A stretch of DNA of 52,684 nucleotides from Chitinophagaceae bacterium T5-Br10_B2g13 (GTDB lineage Bacteria > Bacteroidota > Rhodothermia > Balneolales > Balneolaceae): NCBI GenBank assembly GCA_001564065.1, contig LKNA01000013.1, forward strand, positions 1-52,684. The letters are read 5' to 3'. The notes below the pieces were generated by a model that did no database searches, was not told the DNA's origin, and worked only from the letters and a program-made list of their open reading frames with translations. Below are positions 26,215 to 35,233 of this stretch, one piece after another (positions within the stretch are counted from its first letter, which is position 1; each line of letters starts with the position of its first letter). Made by a program: the position numbers and the translations under genes.

Positions 26215-28784
26215 ATGAAATCGCATTTACAGATAGGCTCAGAACTGTTCCGCTCTGCCCTGGAACAGACACCGGCATCCATCGTAATTACAGATACAGA
26301 TGGCAAGATCATTTATGTAAATAAGTTTTTCACCAACTTGACTGGATATACATTGGATGAAGTTCTGGATAAGAACCCACGCATTTTAAAATCGGGTTTT
26401 CAATCGGACGGATTTTATGAAAAGTTGTGGAGTACCATCTCATCGGGCAAGACATGGGAAGGTGACTTGCTTAACAAAAAGAAGGATGGAACTCTTTTTT
26501 GGGAAAAGGCGACCATTAAGCCGATTCTGAATGAGCAGGGCGAAATCACAAATTATATTGCTGTAAAACAGGATATTACAGAAGAAATTGAACGACTGGA
26601 AAGCTCTGAAAGACGCGAGCGAATATTGAACAGCGTTGAGAAGTTGAGCAATACCGGTGGCTGGGTGTATGATGTAAAAGAAAATGAGTTTTTTTGGTCA
26701 GACGAGCTTTATAGGATTCATGGTTTTGAGAATAAAGAAATTGAGAATAAAGCTGAAAGAAGTCTGAAGTGCTATCACCCCGATGATCAGAATCGGGTTG
26801 AACAAGCCTTTAATAAATGTTTACACGAAGCCAAAGATTATGATTTAACAGTTCGGTTTAAAGATCAGAAGGGGAATAAAAAATGGGTTAGAACCAAAAG
26901 TCGAGCGGTTAAAGATCATGCAGATAAAGTTTGTAGAATCATTGGTTCTGTCCGGGATGTGACCGAAGAAGTGGAGCAGGAGAATGAGATCAGGCAGAGC
27001 CGGGAGCGTTTTCGAGCACTGGTGAATTCTTTCGATGATTTTGTGTTTACACTCGATCGCAAAGGACGATACACGGCTTTATATGGCCATTGGTCAGATA
27101 GTTTAGGTAAGGATTCTTTTCTGGGAAAGAGTGCCTTGGAAATATTTGGAAAAGAGAAGGGGAAAGTTCATTTAGAGGCAGTTGAGCAAGTTTTAGAAGA
27201 TGAAAAATCTGTCAGTTACGAGTGGGATATTTTGAACCAAGATGGTGAAGAGGAGTACTATCATACCCACTTAAGCTTGCTTCGATATGACGATAAAAAA
27301 GAAGTTTTAGGTGTCTCCAGAAACATCACCTCTGAAGTAAACTACCGTGAGGAAATCAATCGAACCTACGAACGACTGGATTTTGCCCTGGAAGCGATGA
27401 AAGCCGGAACGTGGGATTGGGATTTGAAGAGTGATGAATTGATTGTAAACGAGTGGTGGGCTAAGATGCTCGGTTACAGGCTCAATGAACTGAAACCCCA
27501 TATCGATACGTGGAAGGATTTAACTCATCCGGAAGATCTGAAATCCACAATAAATCTTTTGGATAAACTCAGGTACGGCGAAAGTCCATATTTCGAGACC
27601 CGCATCAGAATGCAGCATAAAGACGGCCACTGGGTATGGATAAACGATCGCGGCAAGATTGTGGATCGGGATAACGAGGGGAACCCAACACGGTTAGCCG
27701 GCACGCATATCGACATATCGGACAAAGTTTATGCTGAGAAAGCCTTGCAGCTTTCTGAAAAGAAATATCGGGATCTGTTCGAGCGATCATCGGATCCCAG
27801 TTTGCTCTTCCGCGGAGAGACGATCGTAGACTGTAATCGAGCAGCCGTAAACTTTCTGGGCTATGAAAAGAAAAGTGAACTCATCGGTAAAACACCGATC
27901 GAAATATCACCGGAAAAACAGCCTGATGGTGTTAGCTCAGTAAAATTACTTGAGAAAAATATTGAAACACTAAAAAGTAAAAAGTCTCTTCGCTTTGAGT
28001 GGATGCATCAAAAAAAGATGGTACACCAGTACCGGTAGAGGTTGCTATTACTGTGTTGCCGGACGAAGAGGGGCGTGAACAGCTGTATGTTGTTTGGAGA
28101 GATATATCAGCCAGACGAAAAGCGGAACAGAAGTTAATGGAGTCGCTGCGCGAAAAAGAGGCTCTACTTTCGGAAATACATCACCGGGTAAAAAATAATT
28201 TGGCTGTTATATCTGGTTTAATGCAGCTGCAGATCTATACAACCGAAGACGAAAAGGTTGACGGAATTTTAAACTCCAGCATTAATCGAATTAAATCGAT
28301 GGCGCTCATTCATGAGCAGCTTTACCAGTCTGAAAACTTCTCAAATATTTCCCTGAAGGAGAATATTCTTAAACAGGCGGAAAGTATAAAAGATGTATTT
28401 ATTGCCGACGACACTCCCTCTGTAAAATTGAACCTGGAGCTGGAAGATATATCGATTGGAATCAATCAGGCGATGCCTGTTGGTTTGTTGGTTAATGAAA
28501 TCTTGATTAATGCTTTTAAGCACGCGTTTAAGGGAAAAGACAAAGGAGAAATTTCAGTACATCTTTTCGAAGAAAACAGCCGTATTCATTTAAAGATAGC
28601 TGACAATGGGGTTGGATTTGAACCAGCAGAGGAGGAGTCCGGTTCTCTGGGAACCACTCTGATAAAGACGTTTGCCGATCAGCTTGAGGCAAACTTAGCT
28701 ATGGAGAACTCACAAGGCACAACCTATAAGATGTCTTTTAAACGTTCAGAAGTGAAAGGCTCCGTAGCCTCCTACAATATTTAA
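26215..28784 (+). pseudogene. Five-PAS sensor histidine kinase (HisKA_2), interrupted by a -1 frameshift
   Basis: The frame from 26215 encodes five PAS/PAC modules (about residues 10-125, 135-255, 265-380, 385-505, 515-601) and stops at 28036-28038. The rest continues in the -1 frame: the end of the fifth PAS (DGTPVPVEVAI, WRDISARRKAEQKL), a HisKA_2 dimerisation helix with phospho-His (SEIHHRVKNNLAVISGLMQ) and a HATPase domain (LLVNEILINAFKHAF, DNGVGF). The joint is A_AAA_AAG at 28011-28017, in frame. A slip there gives an 856-residue soluble kinase. A single missing A would look identical. A GTG at 27999 could also start the kinase half separately. It is convergent with a response regulator 13 bases away. 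Confidence 0.8.
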
Positions 28785-28797
28785 ACCTTAAGTAAGA

Positions 28798-29724
28798 TCA
28801 GATTTTTGTAAAGTAGCGCCACAGAATAGTTCCGCTTTGTGTTAACAGGTTACTCAGAAAATTGAACTCTTTTGTGGTGAAAAGCTTATTTCGTTTCAAC
28901 GTAAGGTAGCCGAATAGCGCAGCATCAGCAGGTATTTTCCGGTCATTTTTTAAGTACTCCCGGTCGGTGACCTCATAGAGGGGAATTCCAATCTCTGCCG
29001 GCAGTTTAGCTTCTTTTGAGGATTCTTTAAAAATTCCCATCTCCTCACCGAATGAGTGATTGGAGAGGTAGGGTTCAGGCCGGTTTAAAAAGGTTTGAAA
29101 TGTATCTTCTTTTAGCAGATCATCCGGCCCAAACTTCTGAAGATCTTCAACACCCATGGTTAAGATCAGTCGTGGTTGACTTTTTCTTATTACCCAGAAA
29201 AAGATGTGATCAATTTCGAATCGGTTATGAAGAAGTGTACAAAGCCTTCGGGAAATGGTGAAAAAATCACCGGTCTGTACCTCTTCCATAAAGTTCTGAA
29301 CAAACTCCTTTTTGCTTACTGAAAAGCCCTTGGGTACGGGAATGTTATCAAGGGTAGTAGTAAGCTTCAGCTCAATCCTTTCAATAACGTTCTCCGGATC
29401 GTTTTTAAAGAGAGATTTTTTAATAAAATCAGCAGCACCAAGGTTAAGCGCGCTCTTCTCTTTTTCCACGGTCGGTTTTCCGGTCATTATCAAAACCGGG
29501 ATATTACTGTGTTCGGCATCCACCATTATCGACTCCAGAAACTCCAGTCCATCAATGCCCGGCATGTGTATGTCAGAAAGTATCAGGTGGATAGTCGCTT
29601 CAGAGAGTTTATTTACAGCTTCCTGTGCATCATATACATGAACCAGATTAAAATGATCACCGAGAATTCGCTCGATCACGAAATGGGTCATTTTATCATC
29701 ATCAATGACGAGAATGTTATACAT
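28798..29724 (-). CDS. Response regulator with C-terminal GAF-like domain
   Basis: The 308-residue protein starts with a receiver domain: Asp8-Asp10 as the acidic pocket, phospho-acceptor Asp51 in LILSDIHMP, Thr81 in LIMTGKP and the IKK Lys at about 102. After a linker, residues 140-308 look like a GAF-type or related sensor fold (FEIDHIFFWVI, EIGIPLYEV, LTLKRNKLFTTKEFNFLSNL). There is no DNA-binding or cyclase domain. I start at 29724, where the receiver begins; an ATG 15 codons before is possible. Its 3' end is 13 bases from the kinase gene in the convergent direction, so they are likely partners. Confidence 0.87.
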   Translation of the reverse strand: MYNILVIDDDKMTHFVIERILGDHFNLVHVYDAQEAVNKLSEATIHLILSDIHMPGIDGLEFLESIMVDAEHSNIPVLIMTGKPTVEKEKSALNLGAADFIKKSLFKNDPENVIERIELKLTTTLDNIPVPKGFSVSKKEFVQNFMEEVQTGDFFTISRRLCTLLHNRFEIDHIFFWVIRKSQPRLILTMGVEDLQKFGPDDLLKEDTFQTFLNRPEPYLSNHSFGEEMGIFKESSKEAKLPAEIGIPLYEVTDREYLKNDRKIPADAALFGYLTLKRNKLFTTKEFNFLSNLLTQSGTILWRYFTKI

Positions 29725-29863
29725 CCTATTTGTATTAATTTGATTAGTCGATAAGTGTGTATCTACCATAATACAACTTATACAGGTTCTATTTTTATAA
29801 AATGACTTGCTTTAAGCATCATTTATTCAATTATTAAGGCATCACAAATTTAATAAGAAATCT

Positions 29864-31786
29864 ATGGGCGACGAGCGAGTACATTTACCCGAATCGAAAG
29901 AGGAGTCTCAACAATTTCTCAAATATCTGTTGCGTGATGTTCGTGCAATGGAGATCATGCTGAACGACGGCTGGTTCGAAATCGATAACGTTCGGATTGG
30001 GGCTGAGCAGGAGGTATGCCTGATTGATCAATACGCCAAGCCATCACCCATTGCCATGGAGTTGATGGAGAAGCTGGGTGATAACGGTTTTACCACAGAA
30101 CTGGCACGCTTTAACCTGGAAGCCAATCTAACTCCTCAGCTTTTTGAAGGGAAATGCCTGAGTAACCTGGAGACAGAAATCCTGGAAAAACTGGATCGAA
30201 TCCGTGAAGTTCTTCAGGAGTTTGACGGAGATCTTGCCCTGGCAGGGGTTTTACCCACTATTCGCAAATCAGATCTGGATATTAAAAATCTGACTCCACT
30301 TCAGCGCTACCGCGCTTTATGTGATGCTATCAATAAACTTCGGGGTGAAGAGTATGACCTTCGTATTCAGGGTGCAGATGAACTCCTCATGCGATTTGAT
30401 ACACCTCTTCTGGAAGCTTCCAATACGGGATTTCAGGTTCACCTGCAGGTCAGCCCTGATGAGTTTGTTGAAAAATATAATATGGCTCAGGCTATTGCGG
30501 GACCTGTACTGGCCCCTGCAGTAAACTCACCTCTCTTGTTCGGGAAACGTCTTTGGAGCGAGACTCGAATTGCGCTATTTCATCAATCTGTGGATACCCG
30601 AAAAGTGGGAGATCATTTGCGGGATTCAAGCCCCCGGGTTACGTTTGGAAATGACTGGATTAAGGATAGTATCCTGGAAATTTATCGGGAAGATATTGCC
30701 AGGTACCGTGTTATACTCAGCGCCGATGTGGATGAAAATGTGGAAGAGATGCTGGAGCAGGGAAAGGTGCCTGCATTGCGCGCGCTCCAAATTCATAATG
30801 GAACTGTGTACCGGTGGAATCGTCCATGCTATGGAATCAGTGATGGGAAACCTCACCTTAGAATTGAGAACAGGGTATTCCCCTCCGGGCCAACGGTGTC
30901 GGATGAAATTGCTAATGCCGCTTTCTGGCTTGGCCTCTTAAACGGGATGGGTAATCACTATCCCAATATTCATGAAAAGCTCGACTTTGATGATGTACGC
31001 ATGAACTTTTTCGCGGCATCCAAAATGGGGCTTGATACTAAATTTAGATGGGTGGATGAAAAGCGATATTCGGCAGTTGAACTGATAACGGAAGAGCTGC
31101 TGCCAATTGCCAGGGAAGGGCTGGAGAATGCCGGAGTAGATAGCGGAGATATTTCAAGCTATTTGGACATCATAGAAGACCGGGCAGACTCGGGACAGAC
31201 CGGAAGTTTCTGGATGGTGAAGTCGTACAATGAGCTATCCAAAAAAGTATCGCGCGAACAGGCGCTGACAGCGCTGACAAACGCCATGGTGAAAAACCAG
31301 AAGAAGGGGGAACCGGTTCACAAGTGGGGATTGGCCAAAGTGGATGATATGGAAAACTGGCAGCCGCACACGCTGCTGGTTGAAGAGTTTATGACTACCG
31401 ATCTATTCACGGTTCAAAAGGATGATATTCTGGAGTTGGTAGCGAACCTGATTGACTGGCGAAGAATACGATACGTTCCCGTTGAGGATGACAGCAAGCA
31501 TCTGGTGGGGCTCATTACGATGCGTAAGGTTTTTCGAGAGTATAATAATGTAATTCACGGTAAGTCGGACAACAGTACGTCGGTAGATGATATTATGATC
31601 AAGAACCCGATTACGATTCACCCCGAAGCATCCATACTTGAAGCGATTGAAATTATGGATGAACAGAAGATCGGATGCCTGCCGGTGGTGAAAAATAACC
31701 GGCTTGTTGGAGTGATTACCGAACAGAACTATATGACGATTACCAAACGCCTTTTGCGGGTACTGGATAAACGGAAAGGAGAATGA
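29864..31786 (+). CDS. GCS2-type glutamate-cysteine ligase-like enzyme with two C-terminal CBS domains
   Basis: This 640-residue protein has a GCS2 carboxylate-amine ligase-like domain over about residues 20-480. The acidic metal/ATP site motifs are visible: RIGAEQEV (44-51) and FNLEANLTP (83-91). After about residue 500 two CBS modules follow (EFMTTDLFTV, LVGLITMRKVFREY; IMIKNPITI, LVGVITEQNYM), which in other proteins bind adenine nucleotides and regulate activity. The family usually joins glutamate to an amine; the actual substrate is not known. The next gene overlaps its stop by four bases, so the two are co-translated. It is divergent from the response regulator. Confidence 0.82.
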   Translation: MGDERVHLPESKEESQQFLKYLLRDVRAMEIMLNDGWFEIDNVRIGAEQEVCLIDQYAKPSPIAMELMEKLGDNGFTTELARFNLEANLTPQLFEGKCLSNLETEILEKLDRIREVLQEFDGDLALAGVLPTIRKSDLDIKNLTPLQRYRALCDAINKLRGEEYDLRIQGADELLMRFDTPLLEASNTGFQVHLQVSPDEFVEKYNMAQAIAGPVLAPAVNSPLLFGKRLWSETRIALFHQSVDTRKVGDHLRDSSPRVTFGNDWIKDSILEIYREDIARYRVILSADVDENVEEMLEQGKVPALRALQIHNGTVYRWNRPCYGISDGKPHLRIENRVFPSGPTVSDEIANAAFWLGLLNGMGNHYPNIHEKLDFDDVRMNFFAASKMGLDTKFRWVDEKRYSAVELITEELLPIAREGLENAGVDSGDISSYLDIIEDRADSGQTGSFWMVKSYNELSKKVSREQALTALTNAMVKNQKKGEPVHKWGLAKVDDMENWQPHTLLVEEFMTTDLFTVQKDDILELVANLIDWRRIRYVPVEDDSKHLVGLITMRKVFREYNNVIHGKSDNSTSVDDIMIKNPITIHPEASILEAIEIMDEQKIGCLPVVKNNRLVGVITEQNYMTITKRLLRVLDKRKGE

Positions 31787-32727
31787 GAAAGGAGGAAAGT
31801 ATTCAATCACCGGAAACTGAGAAAGATTACCGGGTGCTGTCCCATTTCAAAAAAGACGATTCAGGTCCGGTTGTGATCGCTTTGGCAGGCATGCACGGTA
31901 ATGAAAACTACGGGGTAAGTGCTATCCGGAAGGTGGATGAGTTAATAAACGAGTCCGGTGGGCTCACTTCGGGAGAGTTTCTGGGGCTGGCCGCGAACCT
32001 TCCGGCATTGAAGGAGCGGGTCAGGTTTATCAACGAGGATATGAACCGTATCTGGTTTCCAAGTATTGTTGATAAAATCCGGCGTACCCCGGCTGAAAAT
32101 ATGCTTACCAACGAGAGGCTGCAGATTAAGAAATTGCTTCAATTTCTGGATCCCTACATTTTACAGTCAAACCGTGAAGTTGTTTTTGTTGATCTTCACT
32201 CTTTTTCGGCCCCCGGTGGTCTCTTTCTGATTACACCCAGAGGCAAACGAAGTGAAAAGCTGGTCGGTCTGTCAACGCCTATGATTTTCGGGATCGACGA
32301 TGCGCTACAGGGAGCTGCACTTCGTTTTTTTCATGACCAGGGGCATACTGCCATGGCTTTTGAGGGCGGAATGCATCACGAAAGCCGTACCCTCACCAAC
32401 ATGGTGGCATTTCTGCTCCTTCTAACCGCACGCTTCGGGTTGATACAACCGCACCTTTTAAAGGATTATGAAGTGTATCAAAAGCATATTCGGGCTGAAG
32501 CCTCAAAGCTACCGCAAAAGGTGGAACTGGTTTATAAGCATATCATAGAGCCGGGTGACCGGTTTGTCATGCGGCCGGGATTTGAAAACTTTCAGCCCGT
32601 AAAAGAGGGCGAGTGGCTGGCCGACGATCAGACCGGAAGAATATTCTCTCCCTGTGACGGATATATGCTTATGCCGCTATACCAGGAACAGGGCGATGAC
32701 GGATTTTTTATCGTTCGAGAGGTTTGA
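31783..32727 (+). CDS. AstE/AspA-like zinc deacylase
   Basis: The 314-residue protein belongs to the M14-related succinylglutamate desuccinylase/aspartoacylase group. The zinc ligands His38 and Glu41 lie in GMHGNENYG, and His139 lies in VDLHSFSAP. The MNRIW motif and FEGGMH with a likely general-base Glu are also present. A C-terminal beta domain follows (RFVMRPGFENF, DGYMLMPL). It overlaps the GCS2-CBS gene by four bases (ATGA). These enzymes cleave an N-acyl amide, so this pair may form and break the same type of bond. That idea is inference. Confidence 0.85.
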   Translation: MRKEESIQSPETEKDYRVLSHFKKDDSGPVVIALAGMHGNENYGVSAIRKVDELINESGGLTSGEFLGLAANLPALKERVRFINEDMNRIWFPSIVDKIRRTPAENMLTNERLQIKKLLQFLDPYILQSNREVVFVDLHSFSAPGGLFLITPRGKRSEKLVGLSTPMIFGIDDALQGAALRFFHDQGHTAMAFEGGMHHESRTLTNMVAFLLLLTARFGLIQPHLLKDYEVYQKHIRAEASKLPQKVELVYKHIIEPGDRFVMRPGFENFQPVKEGEWLADDQTGRIFSPCDGYMLMPLYQEQGDDGFFIVREV

Positions 32728-32804
32728 TCTTTGTCTTTTGCCTTACACTGTTTCGCACTATCTTTTGCACACTCGATTCACACTTATCAATTTACTTCTG
32801 AGAA

Positions 32805-33602
32805 ATGTTAGATTTTCGATTTGTTGACGGTACAAGGCTCACTTCGGTAGTGGAAGCACTGATATTTGCCAGTCCGGAGCCAATAGCCTGGGAGAAGATT
32901 TCATCCATCATTCATGAGAGTGAGGAGGAGATTGAGCCGGATGAGAAGGTAATAGAGCATATTGTAGATCAGCTCAACAGCCGATATGAGGAGAACGATC
33001 TAAGTTTTCGAATCGAAAAAACCGGTGGAGGGTATACTTTTATAACTCAGCCACGATTTCATCCATGGCTCAGTATTTTTCAGCATGAAAATGCCTATCG
33101 AAAACTCTCACAGTCGGCCATTGAAACGCTGGCCATTGTGGCGTATCGGCAGCCAATTACCAAGCCTGAAGTGGATCAGATCCGTGGGGTAGACTCCGGG
33201 TATATTTTGCGTCAGCTTCTGGAAAAAATGCTCATTAAAGTATCCGGTCGGGCAGATTCCCCGGGTAAACCACTGCTCTATAAAACCACCGATTATTTTC
33301 TGAAGCATTTTGGCATTAATTCTGTGACAGAGCTTCCGAAGCCTCGTGAAATCGATGAAATTCTGAAAGATGATGACATGGCCGAACACAGGCGTCTGCT
33401 GATGGAGCGCCAGATGGAGATAGATGAAAGTGAGGAGGCCGATGAAATTCTGGAAGAGTTTCTAGAGAAGTTTAACGATGAAGGTGCACAGGAGGATACA
33501 GACTTTTCAAAACCGGATGATGAAGTGGATGAACAGGAAAGAAATGAGGACGAATCTGAAAGTAATAATGAGGACGAAGACGAACCCAACAGAGCAAATT
33601 GA
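32805..33602 (+). CDS. scpB: Segregation and condensation protein B
   Basis: The 265-residue protein is the ScpB kleisin-binding subunit of the SMC-ScpAB condensin complex, acting on the nucleoid. Two winged-helix domains are visible; the conserved AIETLAIVAYRQPITKPEVDQIRG and the following LIKVSGRADSPGKPLLYKTT are typical. After about residue 195 a very acidic, low-complexity tail of about 70 residues is added (runs of Asp and Glu), longer than in most ScpB. ScpA is not in the window. It lies alone, 77 bases after the deacylase gene. Confidence 0.92.
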   Translation: MLDFRFVDGTRLTSVVEALIFASPEPIAWEKISSIIHESEEEIEPDEKVIEHIVDQLNSRYEENDLSFRIEKTGGGYTFITQPRFHPWLSIFQHENAYRKLSQSAIETLAIVAYRQPITKPEVDQIRGVDSGYILRQLLEKMLIKVSGRADSPGKPLLYKTTDYFLKHFGINSVTELPKPREIDEILKDDDMAEHRRLLMERQMEIDESEEADEILEEFLEKFNDEGAQEDTDFSKPDDEVDEQERNEDESESNNEDEDEPNRAN

Positions 33603-33616
33603 TTTTGTGTGCGGAA

Positions 33617-33638
33617 AGTGTGTATATTAATACACACT
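33617..33638 (+). promoter_or_regulatory. 22-base palindrome before the MerC/RHH operon
   Basis: AGTGTGTAT and ATACACACT are perfect nine-base arms around ATTA. The site is 30 bases before the first start codon of the operon, so it would overlap the promoter. A ribbon-helix-helix protein is the second gene of this operon and is the nearest candidate to bind it; this is inference. Confidence 0.6.
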
Positions 33639-33667
33639 AAAAATCAAGGTTCTATAACTCCGTTTTT

Positions 33668-34111
33668 TTGTCTGAAAAAAGTATCACAAGTTCAATTCTC
33701 TGGGATCGCTTCGGTATAAGCGTATCGGTAATCTGTGCGATTCACTGCCTGTTTTTTCCTGTGTTAGTTGCCATTTTACCTCTCACTTCACTTACTCCTG
33801 CATTACACAATTGGGCGCATCCGGTTTTTATTCTAATAATAGTGCCTACCGTATTCTACGCATCCAAAAGAAGTCATTTCGATAAAAAAATAGTTGGCTA
33901 TCTGGGAATAGGTTTGCTTTCAATAGTTTTGGGATGGTTACTGGGCCATTTTTGGATTGGCTTCTGGTTTGAAACGACTGCAACGGTGTTCGGCAGTATT
34001 TTGCTTATTGTTGGCCACTGGAAGAATTACAAACACCACAGAACGTGTAAAGTGGCTTCCCACAAGCATCATCCGGTAGCTGAGGAAGTAACAAAAACTG
34101 AATCATCATGA
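33668..34111 (+). CDS. MerC-domain membrane protein
   Basis: The 147-residue protein has the MerC domain: DRFGISVSVICAIHCLFFPVL with the Cys and His-Cys pair, then three further hydrophobic segments (about 53-65, 75-95, 100-118). Its C-terminal tail has several His (HHRTCKVASHKHHP), which may bind metal. MerC carries mercuric ion in mer operons, but chromosomal relatives in Bacteroidota sit near zinc or iron genes and their ions are unknown. No mer genes are near. I use a TTG start at 33668, for want of an ATG; the next gene overlaps by four bases. Confidence 0.8.
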   Translation: MSEKSITSSILWDRFGISVSVICAIHCLFFPVLVAILPLTSLTPALHNWAHPVFILIIVPTVFYASKRSHFDKKIVGYLGIGLLSIVLGWLLGHFWIGFWFETTATVFGSILLIVGHWKNYKHHRTCKVASHKHHPVAEEVTKTESS

Positions 34112-34437
34112 AACGACTTAATTTTACACTGGACAACTCTACAGTTGAACTGCTGAGTAAGCTTGCAGATAAATATTACGAGGGAAATAAGTCGCAAACA
34201 GTTCGTGCAGCGCTGGAAAGTCTGGCTGCCCATCAGGGACACGAAGGCTGGGTGATTACCGGCTATACGCCAACTCGTGCCGATCATGATGTAAGCTGTC
34301 ATAGTTGTGGCAGCGAACAAAATGAAGGGAATGTGCTTTTCAAGCCTGTTTTTGAACGTGGCAGTAGCCCTAATGCAATTAAATCAATCCCAAGCGAAGA
34401 GTGGGTGGAGTGTCCCTCTTGCCTTGAAACTAAATAG
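34108..34437 (+). CDS. Ribbon-helix-helix protein with C-terminal zinc ribbon
   Basis: The 109-residue protein starts like a ribbon-helix-helix DNA-binding domain (RLNFTLDNSTVELLSKLADKY, SQTVRAALESL). The C-terminal half has two cysteine pairs, Cys64/Cys67 (CHSCG) and Cys102/Cys105 (CPSC), likely binding zinc. I do not recognise a named family. It overlaps the MerC gene (ATGA) and is followed after three bases by a small CxxC protein. It could sense metal by the ribbon and control the operon through the upstream palindrome. This is a hypothesis from layout. Confidence 0.75.
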   Translation: MKRLNFTLDNSTVELLSKLADKYYEGNKSQTVRAALESLAAHQGHEGWVITGYTPTRADHDVSCHSCGSEQNEGNVLFKPVFERGSSPNAIKSIPSEEWVECPSCLETK

Positions 34438-34440
34438 TTT

Positions 34441-34761
34441 TTGGTTCTATCCGCTAAACATATCGTTAAGTGGCTGTATCTGCCACTGATTATTCTCGGC
34501 TTGGGCTTAGCGCAGCTACACGAGGTAGTTCATGTTGCAGAGTCTGTAATAGCGAAGAGTGAACAACCACATGATCAATTTCCTGACGGTCAGAATGATG
34601 AAGAGTGTATTGTTTGTACGCTAACCTTTTCCGCATTACCCGGTAATTTTTCCTCAGCGAGCCCTGATTATTCCTCAAATGAGACTCTTACACTTCCGCA
34701 TTTTACTTTTATTAGCTCTACAGCTACAAAGCACATCCGGCTGAGAGCTCCTCCAGTTTAG
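34441..34761 (+). CDS. Small membrane-anchored CxxC/RAPP protein, copy 1
   Basis: The 106-residue protein begins with a hydrophobic segment (WLYLPLIILGLGLAQLHEV), then an acidic stretch, a cysteine pair EECIVC (Cys56, Cys59), and ends in LRAPPV. I take a TTG at 34441 as start, three bases after the preceding stop. It resembles the small DUF2946-like proteins, which also end in a short Arg-x-Pro-Pro motif and are often found near metal genes. A paralogue lies at 37790. Function is unknown; an exported metal-binding role is plausible. Confidence 0.7.
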   Translation: MVLSAKHIVKWLYLPLIILGLGLAQLHEVVHVAESVIAKSEQPHDQFPDGQNDEECIVCTLTFSALPGNFSSASPDYSSNETLTLPHFTFISSTATKHIRLRAPPV

Positions 34762-35233
34762 CACATCGGTATCTTGATTTCAGGATATTTCTTCTGATTA
34801 GACTAAGATTATATGTCCCATTCAGTATGTAGTAAACCTATTATTTTAGGTGAATAACCATATTTCAAAGCTCCCCTCCACATCAAGTCCCGACAGGGCA
34901 CGATAGGGAGGGGGCGGGGATGGGTCAGAAATCTCAGCCAATGGATAAAATCCCTATTCCAAATCAAGATCCCGAGATTGAATCTCTTTTCAAAACTTTA
35001 GTCAGTAAGGAGGACACTCCTCCCCCACGCGAAAATAAACGCGTGGGCACTCCTCTCCCATAGAAATGCGCTCGGGGCCACATAAGCCCCGAAATAATCG
35101 GGACCAAGAAAACACTGGCACTGGCAGGGAAGACTTTTCACTTGCCTCCAGTTTTTATACGGGGACTTTTCAGTCCATGGTTTATAAGTAGAACTCTTTT
35201 ATAAATATGTACAAATACCAACTAAAAAATTTC
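34762..35233. repeat. Gene-free region with several GC-rich foldbacks
   Basis: These 472 bases contain no supported gene. Foldbacks include CCCACGCG/CGCGTGGG around AAAATAAA (about 35027-35050) and TCGGGGC/GCCCCGA (about 35073-35093). A block reading CTCCCCTCCACATC (34870) through GATAGGGAGGGGGCGGGG (about 34902) is a further imperfect foldback. The right end should hold the promoter of the COG0523 gene; I do not see a metal box there. Confidence 0.5.

Noticed and set aside
33668-34111. Mercury resistance operon
   Set aside because: Only a MerC-like domain is present; there is no MerR, MerT, MerP or MerA, and the neighbours point to other metals.
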